NCBI GenBank assembly: GCA_000492175.2 | Contig: CP097573.1 | Span: forward strand, 930,001-994,000 | DNA length: 64,000 bases | Source: Firmicutes bacterium ASF500 | GTDB lineage: Bacteria > Bacillota > Clostridia > Oscillospirales > Oscillospiraceae | Direction of reading: 5' to 3' | Shown: one piece after another, positions 45,823 through 54,935 of the stretch | Layout: each line of letters begins with the position of its first letter | How positions within the stretch are numbered: the stretch's first letter is position 1 | The notes under the pieces: model-generated | The model's database searches: none | Told to the model about the DNA's origin: nothing | Seen by the model: the letters and a program-made list of their open reading frames with translations, nothing else | Position numbers and translations under genes: made by a program

Positions 45823-45909
45823 TGGCGGAGAGAGTGGGATTCGAACCCACGGCTCTTGCGAGTCACTGGTTTTCAAGACCAGCTCCTTAAACCACTCGGA
45901 CATCTCTCC
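45823..45909 (-). tRNA. tRNA-Ser (anticodon TGA)
   Basis: Minus-strand tRNA with acceptor GGAGAGA/TCTCTCC, encoded CCA (45823-45825), anticodon loop CTGGTCTTGAAAACCAG with TGA, long variable arm and T arm GTGGGTTCGAATCCCAC. It is 43 bases upstream of the other tRNA-Ser, probably on one transcript. Confidence 0.97.
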
Positions 45910-46037
45910 GAACCAGTCTTTATCAGAGACATTCGATATCTTACCATTCAAGCTTCGATTTGTCAAGAGCTTTTTCAAATTATCCCGCCCTCTTTTGACG
46001 GGAGGGCCGCCCGCAACGCGGGCGGCCCGTTATCGCG

Positions 46038-46865
46038 CTATTGGAACCGGAGCAGAACGTCCTGAAACACGCCCTTGGCGGCGTTTTCTTTATAGACCCG
46101 GCGGGTGTTGCCCTTGAAGGTCTCCCCCAGCTCCACGGCCAGGGCCGGGTCGGGGCGCTTGCCCCGGAGGATGTCCTCGGCGGCGGGCAGGGGGAAGGGG
46201 ACCGGCTTGATGGCCCCCGCCACAATTCGGGCGTCCCGGACCGTGCCGTCCTCCTCCTGGAGGAGGGCCGCCGCCAGCCCGATGCGGGAGATGGTCACCT
46301 GGGACCGGTGGCCCAGCTTCACGAAGGCGGACCGCCAGCCCTTGAGGGGGACCCGGTCGATGACAAAGCGGACCACCACCTCGCCCACCGCCAGGGTGTT
46401 GCCCTGATGGCCGTCGGGCAGCTCCTGAACGGGGATGGTGCGGCGTGCCCCGCCGGGGCCAATGATTTCCGCCTGGGCGTTGAGCAGCCACAGCACCGGG
46501 GGCAGGTCGGCGGCGGCGGAGGCGTTGGCGGCGTTGCCGCCGATGGTGCCCTTGTTGCGGATCTGGGGGGAGCCCACCCCTCCGGCGGCGTCGGCCAGGG
46601 CCTGGAGGTCGGGCAGGCCGTCAACGGCCTGATTCACCTGGGCCATGGTGGCCATCGCCCCGATGGAGGCCCGCTCCGGGGTAATCTCGATTTCCCGGAG
46701 TTCCGGCACGTCGCTGAGAGACAGCAGAGCGTCGGGCTCCAGGTGCTTGCTCCGCAGGCGGAGGACCAGGTCGGTGCCTCCGGCCAGAATCAGGCTGTGT
46801 TCGGTGAGCCGGCCCAGGGCCTGGCCCAGCTCGTCCAGGGTTTTGGGAATATAACAGGTACTCAT
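46038..46865 (-). CDS. Molybdenum hydroxylase FAD-binding subunit (CoxM/XdhB type)
   Basis: 275 residues from an ATG that overlaps the stop of the 2Fe-2S subunit by four bases. FAD-binding motifs of the family: LILAGGTDLVLRLRS and the GSPQIRNKGTIGGNAANASAAAD block (shown here in pieces: SPQIRNKGTIGGN, AANASAAADLPPVL), followed by the CO-dehydrogenase flavoprotein C-terminal domain (LGHRSQVTISRIGLAAALL). It passes electrons from the Fe-S subunit to FAD and on to an acceptor. Third gene of the operon. Confidence 0.93.
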   Translation of the reverse strand: MSTCYIPKTLDELGQALGRLTEHSLILAGGTDLVLRLRSKHLEPDALLSLSDVPELREIEITPERASIGAMATMAQVNQAVDGLPDLQALADAAGGVGSPQIRNKGTIGGNAANASAAADLPPVLWLLNAQAEIIGPGGARRTIPVQELPDGHQGNTLAVGEVVVRFVIDRVPLKGWRSAFVKLGHRSQVTISRIGLAAALLQEEDGTVRDARIVAGAIKPVPFPLPAAEDILRGKRPDPALAVELGETFKGNTRRVYKENAAKGVFQDVLLRFQ

Positions 46866-47332
46866 ACGCCGCCTCCCATCTCGCTGGCCGCCCGGCTGAC
46901 GGCGTTGACGATCTGCACATAGCCGGAGCAGCGGCAGATATTGCCCGACAGGGCGGTGCGAATCTCCTCCGGGGTGGGGTTGGGGTTCTGGAGAAGGAGG
47001 GCCTTGGCCGACATAATCATCCCGGTGGTGCAGAAGCCGCACTGAATGGCGATCTCCTCCACAAAGCACCGCTGGAGGATGTCCAGCTCCCCGTTTTTCT
47101 CCAGCCCCTCGATGGTGGTCACATGGCGGCCCTGGAGCTGGGCGGCCAGTGTGAGGCAGGAGTGGACCGCCTTGCCGTCCAGCAGGACGGTGCAGGCCCC
47201 GCACTCCCCCTCGGAGCAGCCCTCCTTGGTGCCCGTTAGGCCCAGGTCCTCCCGGAGGAGGTCCAGCAGGCGGCGCTGAGGCTCTGTCTCCAGGGAGACC
47301 GCCTCATCATTGACAAAAAAATCCAGCTTCAT
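46862..47332 (-). CDS. Molybdenum hydroxylase 2Fe-2S subunit (CoxS/XdhC-like small subunit)
   Basis: 156 residues. Plant-type ferredoxin domain with GCSEGECGACTVLLDGKAVHSC (first 2Fe-2S cluster; GCSEGECGAC and C later) and the helical second cluster domain IQCGFCTTGMIMSAKALL plus GNICRCSGY. These carry electrons from the molybdenum centre to FAD. It starts one base after the catalytic-subunit stop and overlaps the FAD gene start, so the three form one coupled unit. Confidence 0.95.
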   Translation of the reverse strand: MKLDFFVNDEAVSLETEPQRRLLDLLREDLGLTGTKEGCSEGECGACTVLLDGKAVHSCLTLAAQLQGRHVTTIEGLEKNGELDILQRCFVEEIAIQCGFCTTGMIMSAKALLLQNPNPTPEEIRTALSGNICRCSGYVQIVNAVSRAASEMGGGV

Positions 47333-47333
47333 C

Positions 47334-49586
47334 TCAGCACCCCTCCTTGGCGATATATTCCAAAATACGGTCGGGCGTCATGGGAATCCGGCCCAGGTCG
47401 CTGCCCAGCGCCTGGTTGACGGCGGCGGCCGCCGCCGGGGCGGCGGGGGCAAAGCTGACCTCCCCCACGGACTTGGCCCCGTAGGGGCCGTCCTGGGACC
47501 GGCCGTCCTGAATCAGCTCCACCTGGATCAGCGGCAGGTCGGGGGCGTTCATCAGGTGGTACTTGGACAGGGAGCAGGTGCCCTGGCCCTTGGGGGAAAT
47601 CTCGATCTCCTCCCGCAGGGCCGCGCCGCAGCCCATCTGAGCCGCCCCCTGAATCTGAGCCGCGCACATCTCCGGGTTGATGGACTGGCCTACGTCGTGG
47701 ACCGCCAGATAGTCCAGCACCCGGGTGAGGCCCGTCCAAGTATCCACCTCCACCTGGGCGAAGTGGGTGCCGGTGACGCCGGGGTTGGAGTCCACCGTGT
47801 GCTTGGCCTGGGCGGTGAGCTCTCGGCACAGGGTCCCCAGGGAGTACCAGGCGACCTCCTGATAGCTGAGGCACACCGCCGGGTCGTCCTTGCTCCGGAC
47901 GGCGGGCCCCTCAAAATAGAGGCGGTCCGGGGTGGTCTCCAGCTTGTGGGCGGCGGCCTTTAAAATTTCCTCCCGCAGGTTCTGGGCGCACAGCTGAGCC
48001 GCCCGGCCCACCACAAAGGTCCCCCGGCTGGCGTAGCAGCCGAAGTCGAAGGGGGTGTGGGCAGTGTCCGCCTCCTTCAGGCGGACCTTGTCCAGGGAGA
48101 GCTCCAGGGCCTCGGCCACGATCATCTGGAAGGCCGCACCGGTGCCGCAGCCGTGGTCATGAATGCTGACCTCTACCTGAACACTGCCGTCCTCACACAT
48201 GCGCATCTCCGCGCTGGCAAAGTCGTTGTACCGGGGGTAATAGGTGTTGCCGTGTCCGGCGCAGGCCACGGCGGTCCCCCGGCGGAACCGGCCGTTGGCG
48301 GCGTTGAAGGCGGCGTCCTCCCGGCGGCGCTCCGCCCAGCGGAACCGCTCCGCCCCCCGGAGCAGGCACTCCCGGGTGCGGATCTCCTCAATGGGCACCC
48401 CGCTCTTGGGGTCGGTATCCCCGGGGAGGAGGACATTTTTCAGCCGGAGCTGGACCGGGTCCATGTCCAGGGCGCGGGCCGCCTTTTCCATCCCGTGCTC
48501 CAGCATCAGGGCCACCTCCGGACTGCTCCAGCCCCGGAAGGAGCCGGACACCGGGGTGTTGCTGGACACCAGCCGGATGTGGGCCCGGCCATAGGGAATG
48601 CGGTAACAGCGGAACATCTTGCCCACCAGCGTCCGGGCGTAGTCGGCGGAGTTGGCGATATAGGCCCCTGCGTCGCTGAGCAGCTCCAGCTCCACACCGG
48701 CCAGAACGCCGTCTTTGTGGAAGCGCATGGTCATCTCCGCCCGCATGGGGCCCCGGCACACGATGGAGCGCATCACCTCGGCCCGGTCATAGACCAGCTT
48801 GACAGGCCGTCTCAGCCGGCGGGCCACGGTGGCGGCCACCGGCTCCACTGTCCACTCCTGCTTGGAGCCGAAGGAGCCGCCCATGGTGGTCTTGACCACC
48901 CGGACCCGGTTGTAGGGCATTTCCAGCATATCGGCCACCACGGTGCGGACGCCGTGGACCGACTGGTTGGGGCTGTACAGGGTCAGCTCGTCCAGGTCGG
49001 AGTCGTAGTCCGCCACACAGACGTGGGGCTCCATAGCCGCGTGGTGGAGCCGGCCCAGCTCGGTACAGGCGGTGACCTCCACCAGGCCGTCCGCCTGGGG
49101 AGGGGTGCCCACCTCCACGGTAAATTCGTCCTTGACGGCCTTCTCCCCCTCCAGGCAGTTGACGCCCTCCAAGGCCTCCTCGAAGGTGAGGGCGTGGGGC
49201 AGCTCCTCATAGGTCACCTTGACCAGTGCCGCCGCCCGGCGGGCGGTCTCCATGTCCCGGGCCGCCACCGCGGCCACCCGGTCGCCCACAAAGCGGACCC
49301 GCTTGGCAAAGACCGGCTCCTCCAGGGGCAGGGTCTGGGAATATTGACTGCGGTAGCGGTTGAAGCAGTATTCCGGGGTATTGAAGTAGTGGAGCACGCC
49401 ATAGACCCCCTCCACCGCCAGGGCCTCGCTGTCGTCCACGGCGGTGACATAGCCGTGGGGGATGGTGCTGAACACCATGGCCGCATGGGCCATGTGGGGC
49501 AGGCTCAGGTCCGCGGCATAGCGGGTGCGGCCCGCGGCCTTGCCCCGCGCGTCCTGAATGGGATGACTGACGCCGACCAGACGCAT
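47334..49586 (-). CDS. Molybdenum hydroxylase catalytic subunit (xanthine dehydrogenase family)
   Basis: 750 residues, start after AAGAGGAGGCGTATCCCA. N-terminal aldehyde-oxidase/xanthine-dehydrogenase a/b hammerhead domain (RYAADLSLPHMAHAAMVFST), then the molybdopterin-binding domains: MGGSFGSKQE, VSGSFRGWSSPEV, HDHGCGTGAAFQMI and the active-site glutamate block GPYGAKSVGEVSF (GAKSVGE). It should hydroxylate a ring carbon, typically of a purine or another N-heterocycle. Adjacent, divergent genes are a histidine ammonia-lyase relative and a BCCT transporter, so an imidazole-type substrate is a reasonable inference. No xdhC-type maturation gene lies in view. Confidence 0.92.
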   Translation of the reverse strand: MRLVGVSHPIQDARGKAAGRTRYAADLSLPHMAHAAMVFSTIPHGYVTAVDDSEALAVEGVYGVLHYFNTPEYCFNRYRSQYSQTLPLEEPVFAKRVRFVGDRVAAVAARDMETARRAAALVKVTYEELPHALTFEEALEGVNCLEGEKAVKDEFTVEVGTPPQADGLVEVTACTELGRLHHAAMEPHVCVADYDSDLDELTLYSPNQSVHGVRTVVADMLEMPYNRVRVVKTTMGGSFGSKQEWTVEPVAATVARRLRRPVKLVYDRAEVMRSIVCRGPMRAEMTMRFHKDGVLAGVELELLSDAGAYIANSADYARTLVGKMFRCYRIPYGRAHIRLVSSNTPVSGSFRGWSSPEVALMLEHGMEKAARALDMDPVQLRLKNVLLPGDTDPKSGVPIEEIRTRECLLRGAERFRWAERRREDAAFNAANGRFRRGTAVACAGHGNTYYPRYNDFASAEMRMCEDGSVQVEVSIHDHGCGTGAAFQMIVAEALELSLDKVRLKEADTAHTPFDFGCYASRGTFVVGRAAQLCAQNLREEILKAAAHKLETTPDRLYFEGPAVRSKDDPAVCLSYQEVAWYSLGTLCRELTAQAKHTVDSNPGVTGTHFAQVEVDTWTGLTRVLDYLAVHDVGQSINPEMCAAQIQGAAQMGCGAALREEIEISPKGQGTCSLSKYHLMNAPDLPLIQVELIQDGRSQDGPYGAKSVGEVSFAPAAPAAAAAVNQALGSDLGRIPMTPDRILEYIAKEGC

Positions 49587-49649
49587 TGGGATACGCCTCC
49601 TCTTTAAAAGTATGATGCCTGAATTATAGCACAGAGAAATTGAAAAAGC

Positions 49650-49678
49650 GTTGAATCCCCTTTCGACTAAAATTCAAC
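49650..49678. promoter_or_regulatory. Inverted repeat in the divergent promoter region
   Basis: GTTGAAT (49650-49656) and ATTCAAC (49672-49678), 15 bases apart, centred between the two divergent units. On the plus strand a TATATT/TATAAT -10 region lies at about 49682-49692; on the minus strand TATAAT lies at 49623-49628. Likely the operator of a shared regulator. Confidence 0.5.
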
Positions 49679-49743
49679 TCTGGTATATTATAATGGTCCC
49701 ACCAAGAAGGCCCAGCGCAAATTAAACGGAGAGAAGGAATTTT

Positions 49744-51261
49744 ATGGAACCCATCGTGTTAAACGGAAGCACCCTCACCCTGGAGACCCTGCGCCAGGTG
49801 GCCTATGAGCGCCGTCCGGTGGAGCTGGAGCCCCAGGCCCTGGAGCGGGCCGCCCAGGCCCGTCAGGTCCTCTTCGATATGGCGGCGGAGGGCAAGCCGG
49901 TCTACGGCCTGAACCGGGGCGTGGGCTGGAACAAGGACAAGGAGTTCGACCCCGAGTTCTTTGAGACCTATAACCGCAATCTCATCAACAGCCACTCTCT
50001 GGGCATCCGCCCTTACTGCTCCGTGGAAGAGGTGCGGGCCATGATGTGCATCCGCCTCAACACCGCCCTGTGCGGCTGCACGGGTATTTCCACAGAAATA
50101 CTCACCATGTACAAGGAGTTTCTCAACCGGGGCATCCACCCCCGGGTCCTCCAGCGGGGCTCCATCGGGGAGGGGGACATCAGCACCCTGTCCCTGATCG
50201 GTCAGACTATGATCGGCTCAGGCGAGGTGGAGTACAAGGGAGAAATCGTCTCCTCCACCCAGGCCATGTCGGCGGAGGGCATTCCTCCCGCCTTGCTGGG
50301 TCCCAAGGACGGACTGTCTATCGTCTCCTCCAACGCCCAGGGCGAGGCCCTGGCGGCGGTGCTGGTGTATGAGGTCCGGCAGCTGCTGGATGAGGCGGAC
50401 GCGGTGTTCTGCCTCAGCCTGGAGGGGCTGAACGGCGGCTTGCAGCCTCTGGGCGAGAAGGTCAACGCCCTGCGCAAGCTCAGCGGCCAGCAGCGCAGGG
50501 CCGCCCGGTGCCGGGCGTTTTTGGCGGGAAGCTATCTGGAGCAGCCCGACCCCGCCCGCGCCCTTCAGGACCCGCTCAGCTTCCGCTGCGCCAGCGGAGT
50601 CCACGGGTCGGTGCAGGACGCTTTGGAATTTGTCGAGCGCTATCTGGAGCTCCAGCTCAACGCCACCGACGACAACCCCTGTATCTTCGTGGACGAGGGA
50701 ACCACCAGCGTCAGCCAGAACTTTGAGACCACCACCCTGGCTCTGGGCGTGGAGATGCTCTCCGCCGCGCTGAACCACATGTCCAAGTGCATCTGCTACC
50801 GCCTCATTCACCTGGCCGACCCCGCCTTTACCGGACTGACCCGCTTCCTCACTCCGGCGGAGGTAAAGACCATCGCCTACGGCACCATCCAGAAGGTGTT
50901 CACCGTGCTGGACGCGGAGAACCGGATGCTGGCAAACCCCAGCTCAATGGACTTTATCGCCGTGGCCGGCTCCATCGAGGACCACGCCAGCAACCTGCCC
51001 CTGGCCGCCGCCAAGGCCCGGCGGATTGTTGAAAACCTGCGCTACATGCTGGGTATCGAGGCCATGCACGCCGCCCAGGCGGTGGACCTGCGGGGCAAGC
51101 CCCAGCTGGGCCGGGTCACCGGGCCGGTGTATGAGGCCCTGCGCCGGGAGGTCCCCTATCTCAACGCCGACCGCAACCTCAGCCTGGACATTGAAAAGGC
51201 CTACCGTTTCATCCAGGAGGGCCGGCTGAACCAGGCCATTCAGGAGGCGGAAAAAAGCTAA
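49744..51261 (+). CDS. Histidine ammonia-lyase-family protein lacking the MIO tripeptide; probable ergothionase
   Basis: 505 residues, full-length HAL/PAL fold. The active-site tyrosine region is kept (VYGLNRGVGWN, Y54), as are DDNPCIF, NFETTTLALGVEML and the C-terminal GRVTGPVYEALRREVP. The MIO site reads RGSIGEGDISTL: instead of Ala-Ser-Gly it has Gly-Glu-Gly at 142-144, one residue shorter, so the MIO cofactor cannot form. Lyases of this family that act without MIO need a substrate with a good leaving group; ergothionase, which eliminates trimethylamine from ergothioneine, is the known case. A betaine-type transporter follows 109 bases on. Ribosome site GGAGAGAAGGAATTTT. Function is inferred. 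Confidence 0.7.
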   Translation: MEPIVLNGSTLTLETLRQVAYERRPVELEPQALERAAQARQVLFDMAAEGKPVYGLNRGVGWNKDKEFDPEFFETYNRNLINSHSLGIRPYCSVEEVRAMMCIRLNTALCGCTGISTEILTMYKEFLNRGIHPRVLQRGSIGEGDISTLSLIGQTMIGSGEVEYKGEIVSSTQAMSAEGIPPALLGPKDGLSIVSSNAQGEALAAVLVYEVRQLLDEADAVFCLSLEGLNGGLQPLGEKVNALRKLSGQQRRAARCRAFLAGSYLEQPDPARALQDPLSFRCASGVHGSVQDALEFVERYLELQLNATDDNPCIFVDEGTTSVSQNFETTTLALGVEMLSAALNHMSKCICYRLIHLADPAFTGLTRFLTPAEVKTIAYGTIQKVFTVLDAENRMLANPSSMDFIAVAGSIEDHASNLPLAAAKARRIVENLRYMLGIEAMHAAQAVDLRGKPQLGRVTGPVYEALRREVPYLNADRNLSLDIEKAYRFIQEGRLNQAIQEAEKS

Positions 51262-51370
51262 ACCCTCCCGTTCAACGCTTTATCAACGCTAATCTGTTAA
51301 ACTGTTAACAGTTCGTGCCGGATTTATTCGGTTGTGTGTATGTGTATTGTGTATTAAAAGGAGGAACACT

Positions 51371-52930
51371 ATGAAAAAAGGCTTTCAGATCAGAAAAAGC
51401 GTCTTTATCCCCCTCTGCGCCATCTACATCCTTGTCACCCTCTTAGGCATCATTGTCCCGGAGGCGTTTGCTGCGGCGGAAAACGCCATCGTAAACTTTG
51501 CCGCCGGCTGGTTCGGCTGGCTGTATCAGATTACGACCATTGTGCTGATTGTCATCTGCGTGTGGGTGCTGTTTTCTAAAAAGGTGGGCAATATCCGCAT
51601 TGGCGGCCCCAAGGCCAAGCCCACCATGAGCAAATGGAACTGGTTTGCTATCTCCCTGTGCGGCGGTATCGCCACTGGCATCGTGTTCTGGGGCATCGCG
51701 GAGCCAATCACCCACTATGTCGAGGGCATTCCCGGTCTGGTGGAGGGCGGCAGCCGCCTGTCCGCGCTTTATGCCCTGAGCACCACCTATATGCACTGGG
51801 GCTTCCCGCTGTACGCCTATTACTGCGCCGCCGGCATTCTGATTGGCGTCTGCGTCTACAATCTGGGCAAGCCCTATAACGTGTCTTCCAGCCTCTATCC
51901 CCTGGTAGGCGACCGGATTAACGGCGGGTTTGGCAGCTTCATCGATCTGCTGTGCGTCTTCGGCATTGCCGGCGGCGTGTCCGCCAGTTTGGGCGTAGCC
52001 TCCATGCAGCTGGGGTCCGGCCTGGGTCAGCTGTTCAGCTTCACCCCCTCCCCCATGCACTGGTTTATCATCACTCTGGCTATCGTGGCCGTATTTATCA
52101 TGTCCAGCTACACCGGCATCAGCCGAGGCGTGCGCTGGCTGTCCGATAAAAATGCCAAGATTTACATCGTCCTTCTGATTTACGTCTTCTTCTGTGCTTC
52201 CACCAAAGAAATTCTGGCAATGAGCACTGAGTCTATGGGCTTCTTCGCTCAGAACTGGATTGTACAGGACACCTATCTGGGCGTGATGGTTGACGGCGCG
52301 CAGACTTCCATGTGGCCCACCTGGTGGACCATCAACTACTGGTCTTTCATGATCGCCTATACTCCCCTCACCGGTATGTTCCTGGCCAAGATCGCCCAAG
52401 GCCGTACGCTTAAAGAATTTGCTCTGTTCAACTTCGTCCTGCCTGGCGCTTTCGGTATGCTGTGGTTTGCCGTCTTCGGTTCCGCCGCCATCTATATGGA
52501 AGCGGGCGGCGCCGGTATCCACGACGCCATGACCTCCAAAGGCACCGAAGCCACCGTGTTCGCTTTCTTTGACAACCTGCCCCTCAGCACCATCCTGTCT
52601 GTGGTCTTTATGATCACCGCCTTCCTCTCCGTGGTCACCCTGTGCGACTCCATGACCACCACGGTCTCCTCCATCACCTTGGAGGGCAAGGATGTGGCCT
52701 CCGAGGAGCCCCCTGCCCGGATCAAGATTTTCTGGGGCATCGTGATGGCGGCTCTGGCCTTCGTCAACATCCTGGTGGCCGGCATCACCGGCAACACCTC
52801 CGGCATCAACGCCACCAAGCTCCTGGCGATCACCTGCGCTTTCCCTCTGCTCTTCGTGGTGGTGGCAATGGCCATCAGCTGCTTCAAGCTGCTGGGCAAA
52901 TACGCTGAGACCTACGAGCGCGAAAAATAA
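51371..52930 (+). CDS. BCCT-family betaine/carnitine/choline-type transporter
   Basis: 519 residues from ATG with AAAAGGAGGAACACT. Twelve membrane helices of the BCCT fold. Signature: FWGIAEPITHY and THWGFPLYA-type MHWGFPLYAYYCAA, GGVSASLGVASMQLGSGL (glycine-rich helix 3, sodium/substrate gate), and WTINYWSFMIAYTPLTGMFLAKIAQGRT (shown in family as the aromatic box). BCCT carriers take up quaternary-ammonium compounds, by sodium or proton symport or by exchange. Placed with a probable ergothionase, the likely cargo is ergothioneine, itself a betaine; glycine betaine or carnitine remain alternatives. Confidence 0.9.
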   Translation: MKKGFQIRKSVFIPLCAIYILVTLLGIIVPEAFAAAENAIVNFAAGWFGWLYQITTIVLIVICVWVLFSKKVGNIRIGGPKAKPTMSKWNWFAISLCGGIATGIVFWGIAEPITHYVEGIPGLVEGGSRLSALYALSTTYMHWGFPLYAYYCAAGILIGVCVYNLGKPYNVSSSLYPLVGDRINGGFGSFIDLLCVFGIAGGVSASLGVASMQLGSGLGQLFSFTPSPMHWFIITLAIVAVFIMSSYTGISRGVRWLSDKNAKIYIVLLIYVFFCASTKEILAMSTESMGFFAQNWIVQDTYLGVMVDGAQTSMWPTWWTINYWSFMIAYTPLTGMFLAKIAQGRTLKEFALFNFVLPGAFGMLWFAVFGSAAIYMEAGGAGIHDAMTSKGTEATVFAFFDNLPLSTILSVVFMITAFLSVVTLCDSMTTTVSSITLEGKDVASEEPPARIKIFWGIVMAALAFVNILVAGITGNTSGINATKLLAITCAFPLLFVVVAMAISCFKLLGKYAETYEREK

Positions 52931-52951
52931 ACCTCTCTCTTCCCCTTTCCA

Positions 52952-52997
52952 CCCCGAACGCCGCCCTCCGTCTGGAGGGCGGCGTTCGGGGCCTTTT
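52952..52997 (+). terminator. Terminator of the lyase-BCCT operon
   Basis: An 18-bp perfect stem (52952-52969 with 52974-52991), loop GTCT, followed by CCTTTT. Confidence 0.9.
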
Positions 52998-53002
52998 AAC
53001 GA

Positions 53003-53031
53003 AACGGCGCGGCCCTGCTGGCCGCGCCGTT
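53003..53031 (-). terminator. Hairpin after the diguanylate cyclase gene
   Basis: AACGGCGCGGCC / GGCCGCGCCGTT, loop of five; a minus-strand terminator for the gene ending at 53043, with a modest T-rich tail (TCGTTAAAAG). Confidence 0.7.
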
Positions 53032-53042
53032 ATCAATTTCAG

Positions 53043-54845
53043 TTATTTCAGGCAGAAGCCGCCCTTGCCCTTGTTCTTGACCTCGTAGAGGGCCTCGTCC
53101 GCCACAGCGCTCAGCTCCTCATAAGTACTTCCATAAGTGGGCGCGCCCGCCGCGCCGATGCTGACGCTGGCCCGGATATCCATCCCCTCCAGCCGCAGGT
53201 TCCGCACCCGCTCCAGGAGCTCCTGGCCCTTCTGCTCGGAGAGTCTCCGGCTGTCCGAGCCGGACAGGAAAGCCACAAATTCGTCTCCGCCCACCCGGGC
53301 CACAATATCGTCGGCCCGGAAGGTCTCCGTCAGGATTCCGGCAATGGCGGTGAGCAGCTGGTCTCCGGCGGCGTGTCCAAAGCTGTCGTTCACCGACTTA
53401 AAGTCGTCCAGGTCCATCATGAACAGCACGCCCCGGGATATCTGCTCCAGCCGGGCGTTAATCAGCTTGACGCCCGCCCGGTTATACAGGCCGGTGAGGG
53501 GGTCAAGCTGGGCCTGCTTGCGCAACTCGATCTCCCGGACAATCTGGGTGCTGATGTCGGTCAATGTGCCAATGACCTGTTCCACATGGCCGTCTGGGCC
53601 GTAAATCGCCTTATACTGGCTTCGGTACCAGTTGTATTCCCCGCCTTGCTTTTTCAGCCGGATCCGGTCGTGCTCGATCTGACCTTCAGACATCTGGCCG
53701 GCGGAGCGGAGTATATGCTGTACGTGTTCCATGTCGTCCGGGTGGAACACCGAAAAACTGTTGGCCTTGTTGGTGACGCCCGTCAGGCGCAGGCTCTTCA
53801 GCTCCAAAGAATCCAGCGCGTTGGATGTAAATTCCAGGCTGTCGTCCTTCACGTTGTATTCAAAGAGGAGGGTATCCCGGAACTGGGCCAGCTTGTTGTA
53901 TCGCATCTTTTCCTCCGCCAGACGGCTGCGCTGCCGCCAGGCCAGGACTGCCAGGATGGCGCACACCGCCAGGCTGATCAGCATAACAGTGGTCTGAACA
54001 GTGGTGCTGTGGTCGATTTTCACGCTGGGTGACTGGGAGAACTGCACCACCCTCCAGCCGTGATAGCCCACCGGGGCCCAGGCGACATAGAACCGCCCGC
54101 CCGCAGGCTCATAGCGGAAGGAGCCCGTCTCCTCCTCCTGATAGGCGGCGGTGAACACCTTGGCCTCCTGCTCGGTGATTCCGTTTTCCGCCCCCAGGTC
54201 CACCAGGCTGACCCCGGAGGTGTCCGGACTGCTCCCATAGACCACCTGGCCGTCTCCCGAGGCGATCACGCTGTTGACGCTGTGGAAGAAGGTGGAGTGG
54301 GTCCCCTGGTGGAGGAGGGTACTGGCCTCGATCCTGGCCAGCAGCGCCCCCACCGTCACACCCTCCCAGGTCAACGGGCGGGCCGCGATGATATAGATGC
54401 CCTTCATCTGCGGTCCGCCTAGGGCCTGGCTGACCACAGCCTCTCCGCGCAGGACCCGGTCCAGAAGCTCCGGGTCCTGGCCGCCCCAGTGGGAGGACAG
54501 CATATCCTCCCGGTCCAGATAGCTCAGCTCCATCCGGTTGTCCACCAGGTTAAATGTCTCTACCATGGGGACAACCCAGCTCTTATCCGGGGAGCGGGCG
54601 TCCTCCTGAATCAGAAGGCCGGCATTTTTCAAAGCGGTCTCCGCGTAATGGAGCAGATAGCCCGCGCCCTCTCCCGCCTCTGTCGTGTGGGCCGTCAGAC
54701 TCTCCGTCAGCATCCGGTCCAGCTCGATCTCCATCGCGTGGTAACGCAGTATCAGCATCAGCAGCAGGACCAGCAGCAAAACGCCGCCGCAAACCGTAAA
54801 GAGCACAGCCCGCCATGCGGTATTCCATTTTTTCTTTTGGACCAT
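53043..54845 (-). CDS. Membrane diguanylate cyclase with Cache-like sensor, PAS and GGDEF domains
   Basis: 600 residues. N-terminal membrane helix (AVLFTVCGGVLLLVLLLMLI), extracytoplasmic sensor (about 40-285), a second helix (TVMLISLAVCAILAVLAW), a PAS domain with PAC tail (residues 310-440; FSVFHPDDMEHVQHILRSAG, VIGTLTDISTQI) and GGDEF at about 445-600 with the intact active site ARVGGDEFVAFLSG and substrate loop DLDDFKSVNDSFGHAAGDQL. It should make cyclic-di-GMP in response to an external signal. No EAL domain. No inhibitory RxxD five residues before GGDEF is obvious. Confidence 0.94.
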   Translation of the reverse strand: MVQKKKWNTAWRAVLFTVCGGVLLLVLLLMLILRYHAMEIELDRMLTESLTAHTTEAGEGAGYLLHYAETALKNAGLLIQEDARSPDKSWVVPMVETFNLVDNRMELSYLDREDMLSSHWGGQDPELLDRVLRGEAVVSQALGGPQMKGIYIIAARPLTWEGVTVGALLARIEASTLLHQGTHSTFFHSVNSVIASGDGQVVYGSSPDTSGVSLVDLGAENGITEQEAKVFTAAYQEEETGSFRYEPAGGRFYVAWAPVGYHGWRVVQFSQSPSVKIDHSTTVQTTVMLISLAVCAILAVLAWRQRSRLAEEKMRYNKLAQFRDTLLFEYNVKDDSLEFTSNALDSLELKSLRLTGVTNKANSFSVFHPDDMEHVQHILRSAGQMSEGQIEHDRIRLKKQGGEYNWYRSQYKAIYGPDGHVEQVIGTLTDISTQIVREIELRKQAQLDPLTGLYNRAGVKLINARLEQISRGVLFMMDLDDFKSVNDSFGHAAGDQLLTAIAGILTETFRADDIVARVGGDEFVAFLSGSDSRRLSEQKGQELLERVRNLRLEGMDIRASVSIGAAGAPTYGSTYEELSAVADEALYEVKNKGKGGFCLK

Positions 54846-54935
54846 GTCTCACCCTCCCTGTCTCAGCGTCAGCCGGTGCTTTTATTTTAGCATCCCGGCT
54901 AACCCTTGTAAATATCGAAAAAGGCTTGGCGAAGG

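Noticed and set aside
45617..46117. Open frame across the two tRNA-Ser genes
   Set aside because: The region is fully explained by two canonical tRNA structures on the minus strand.
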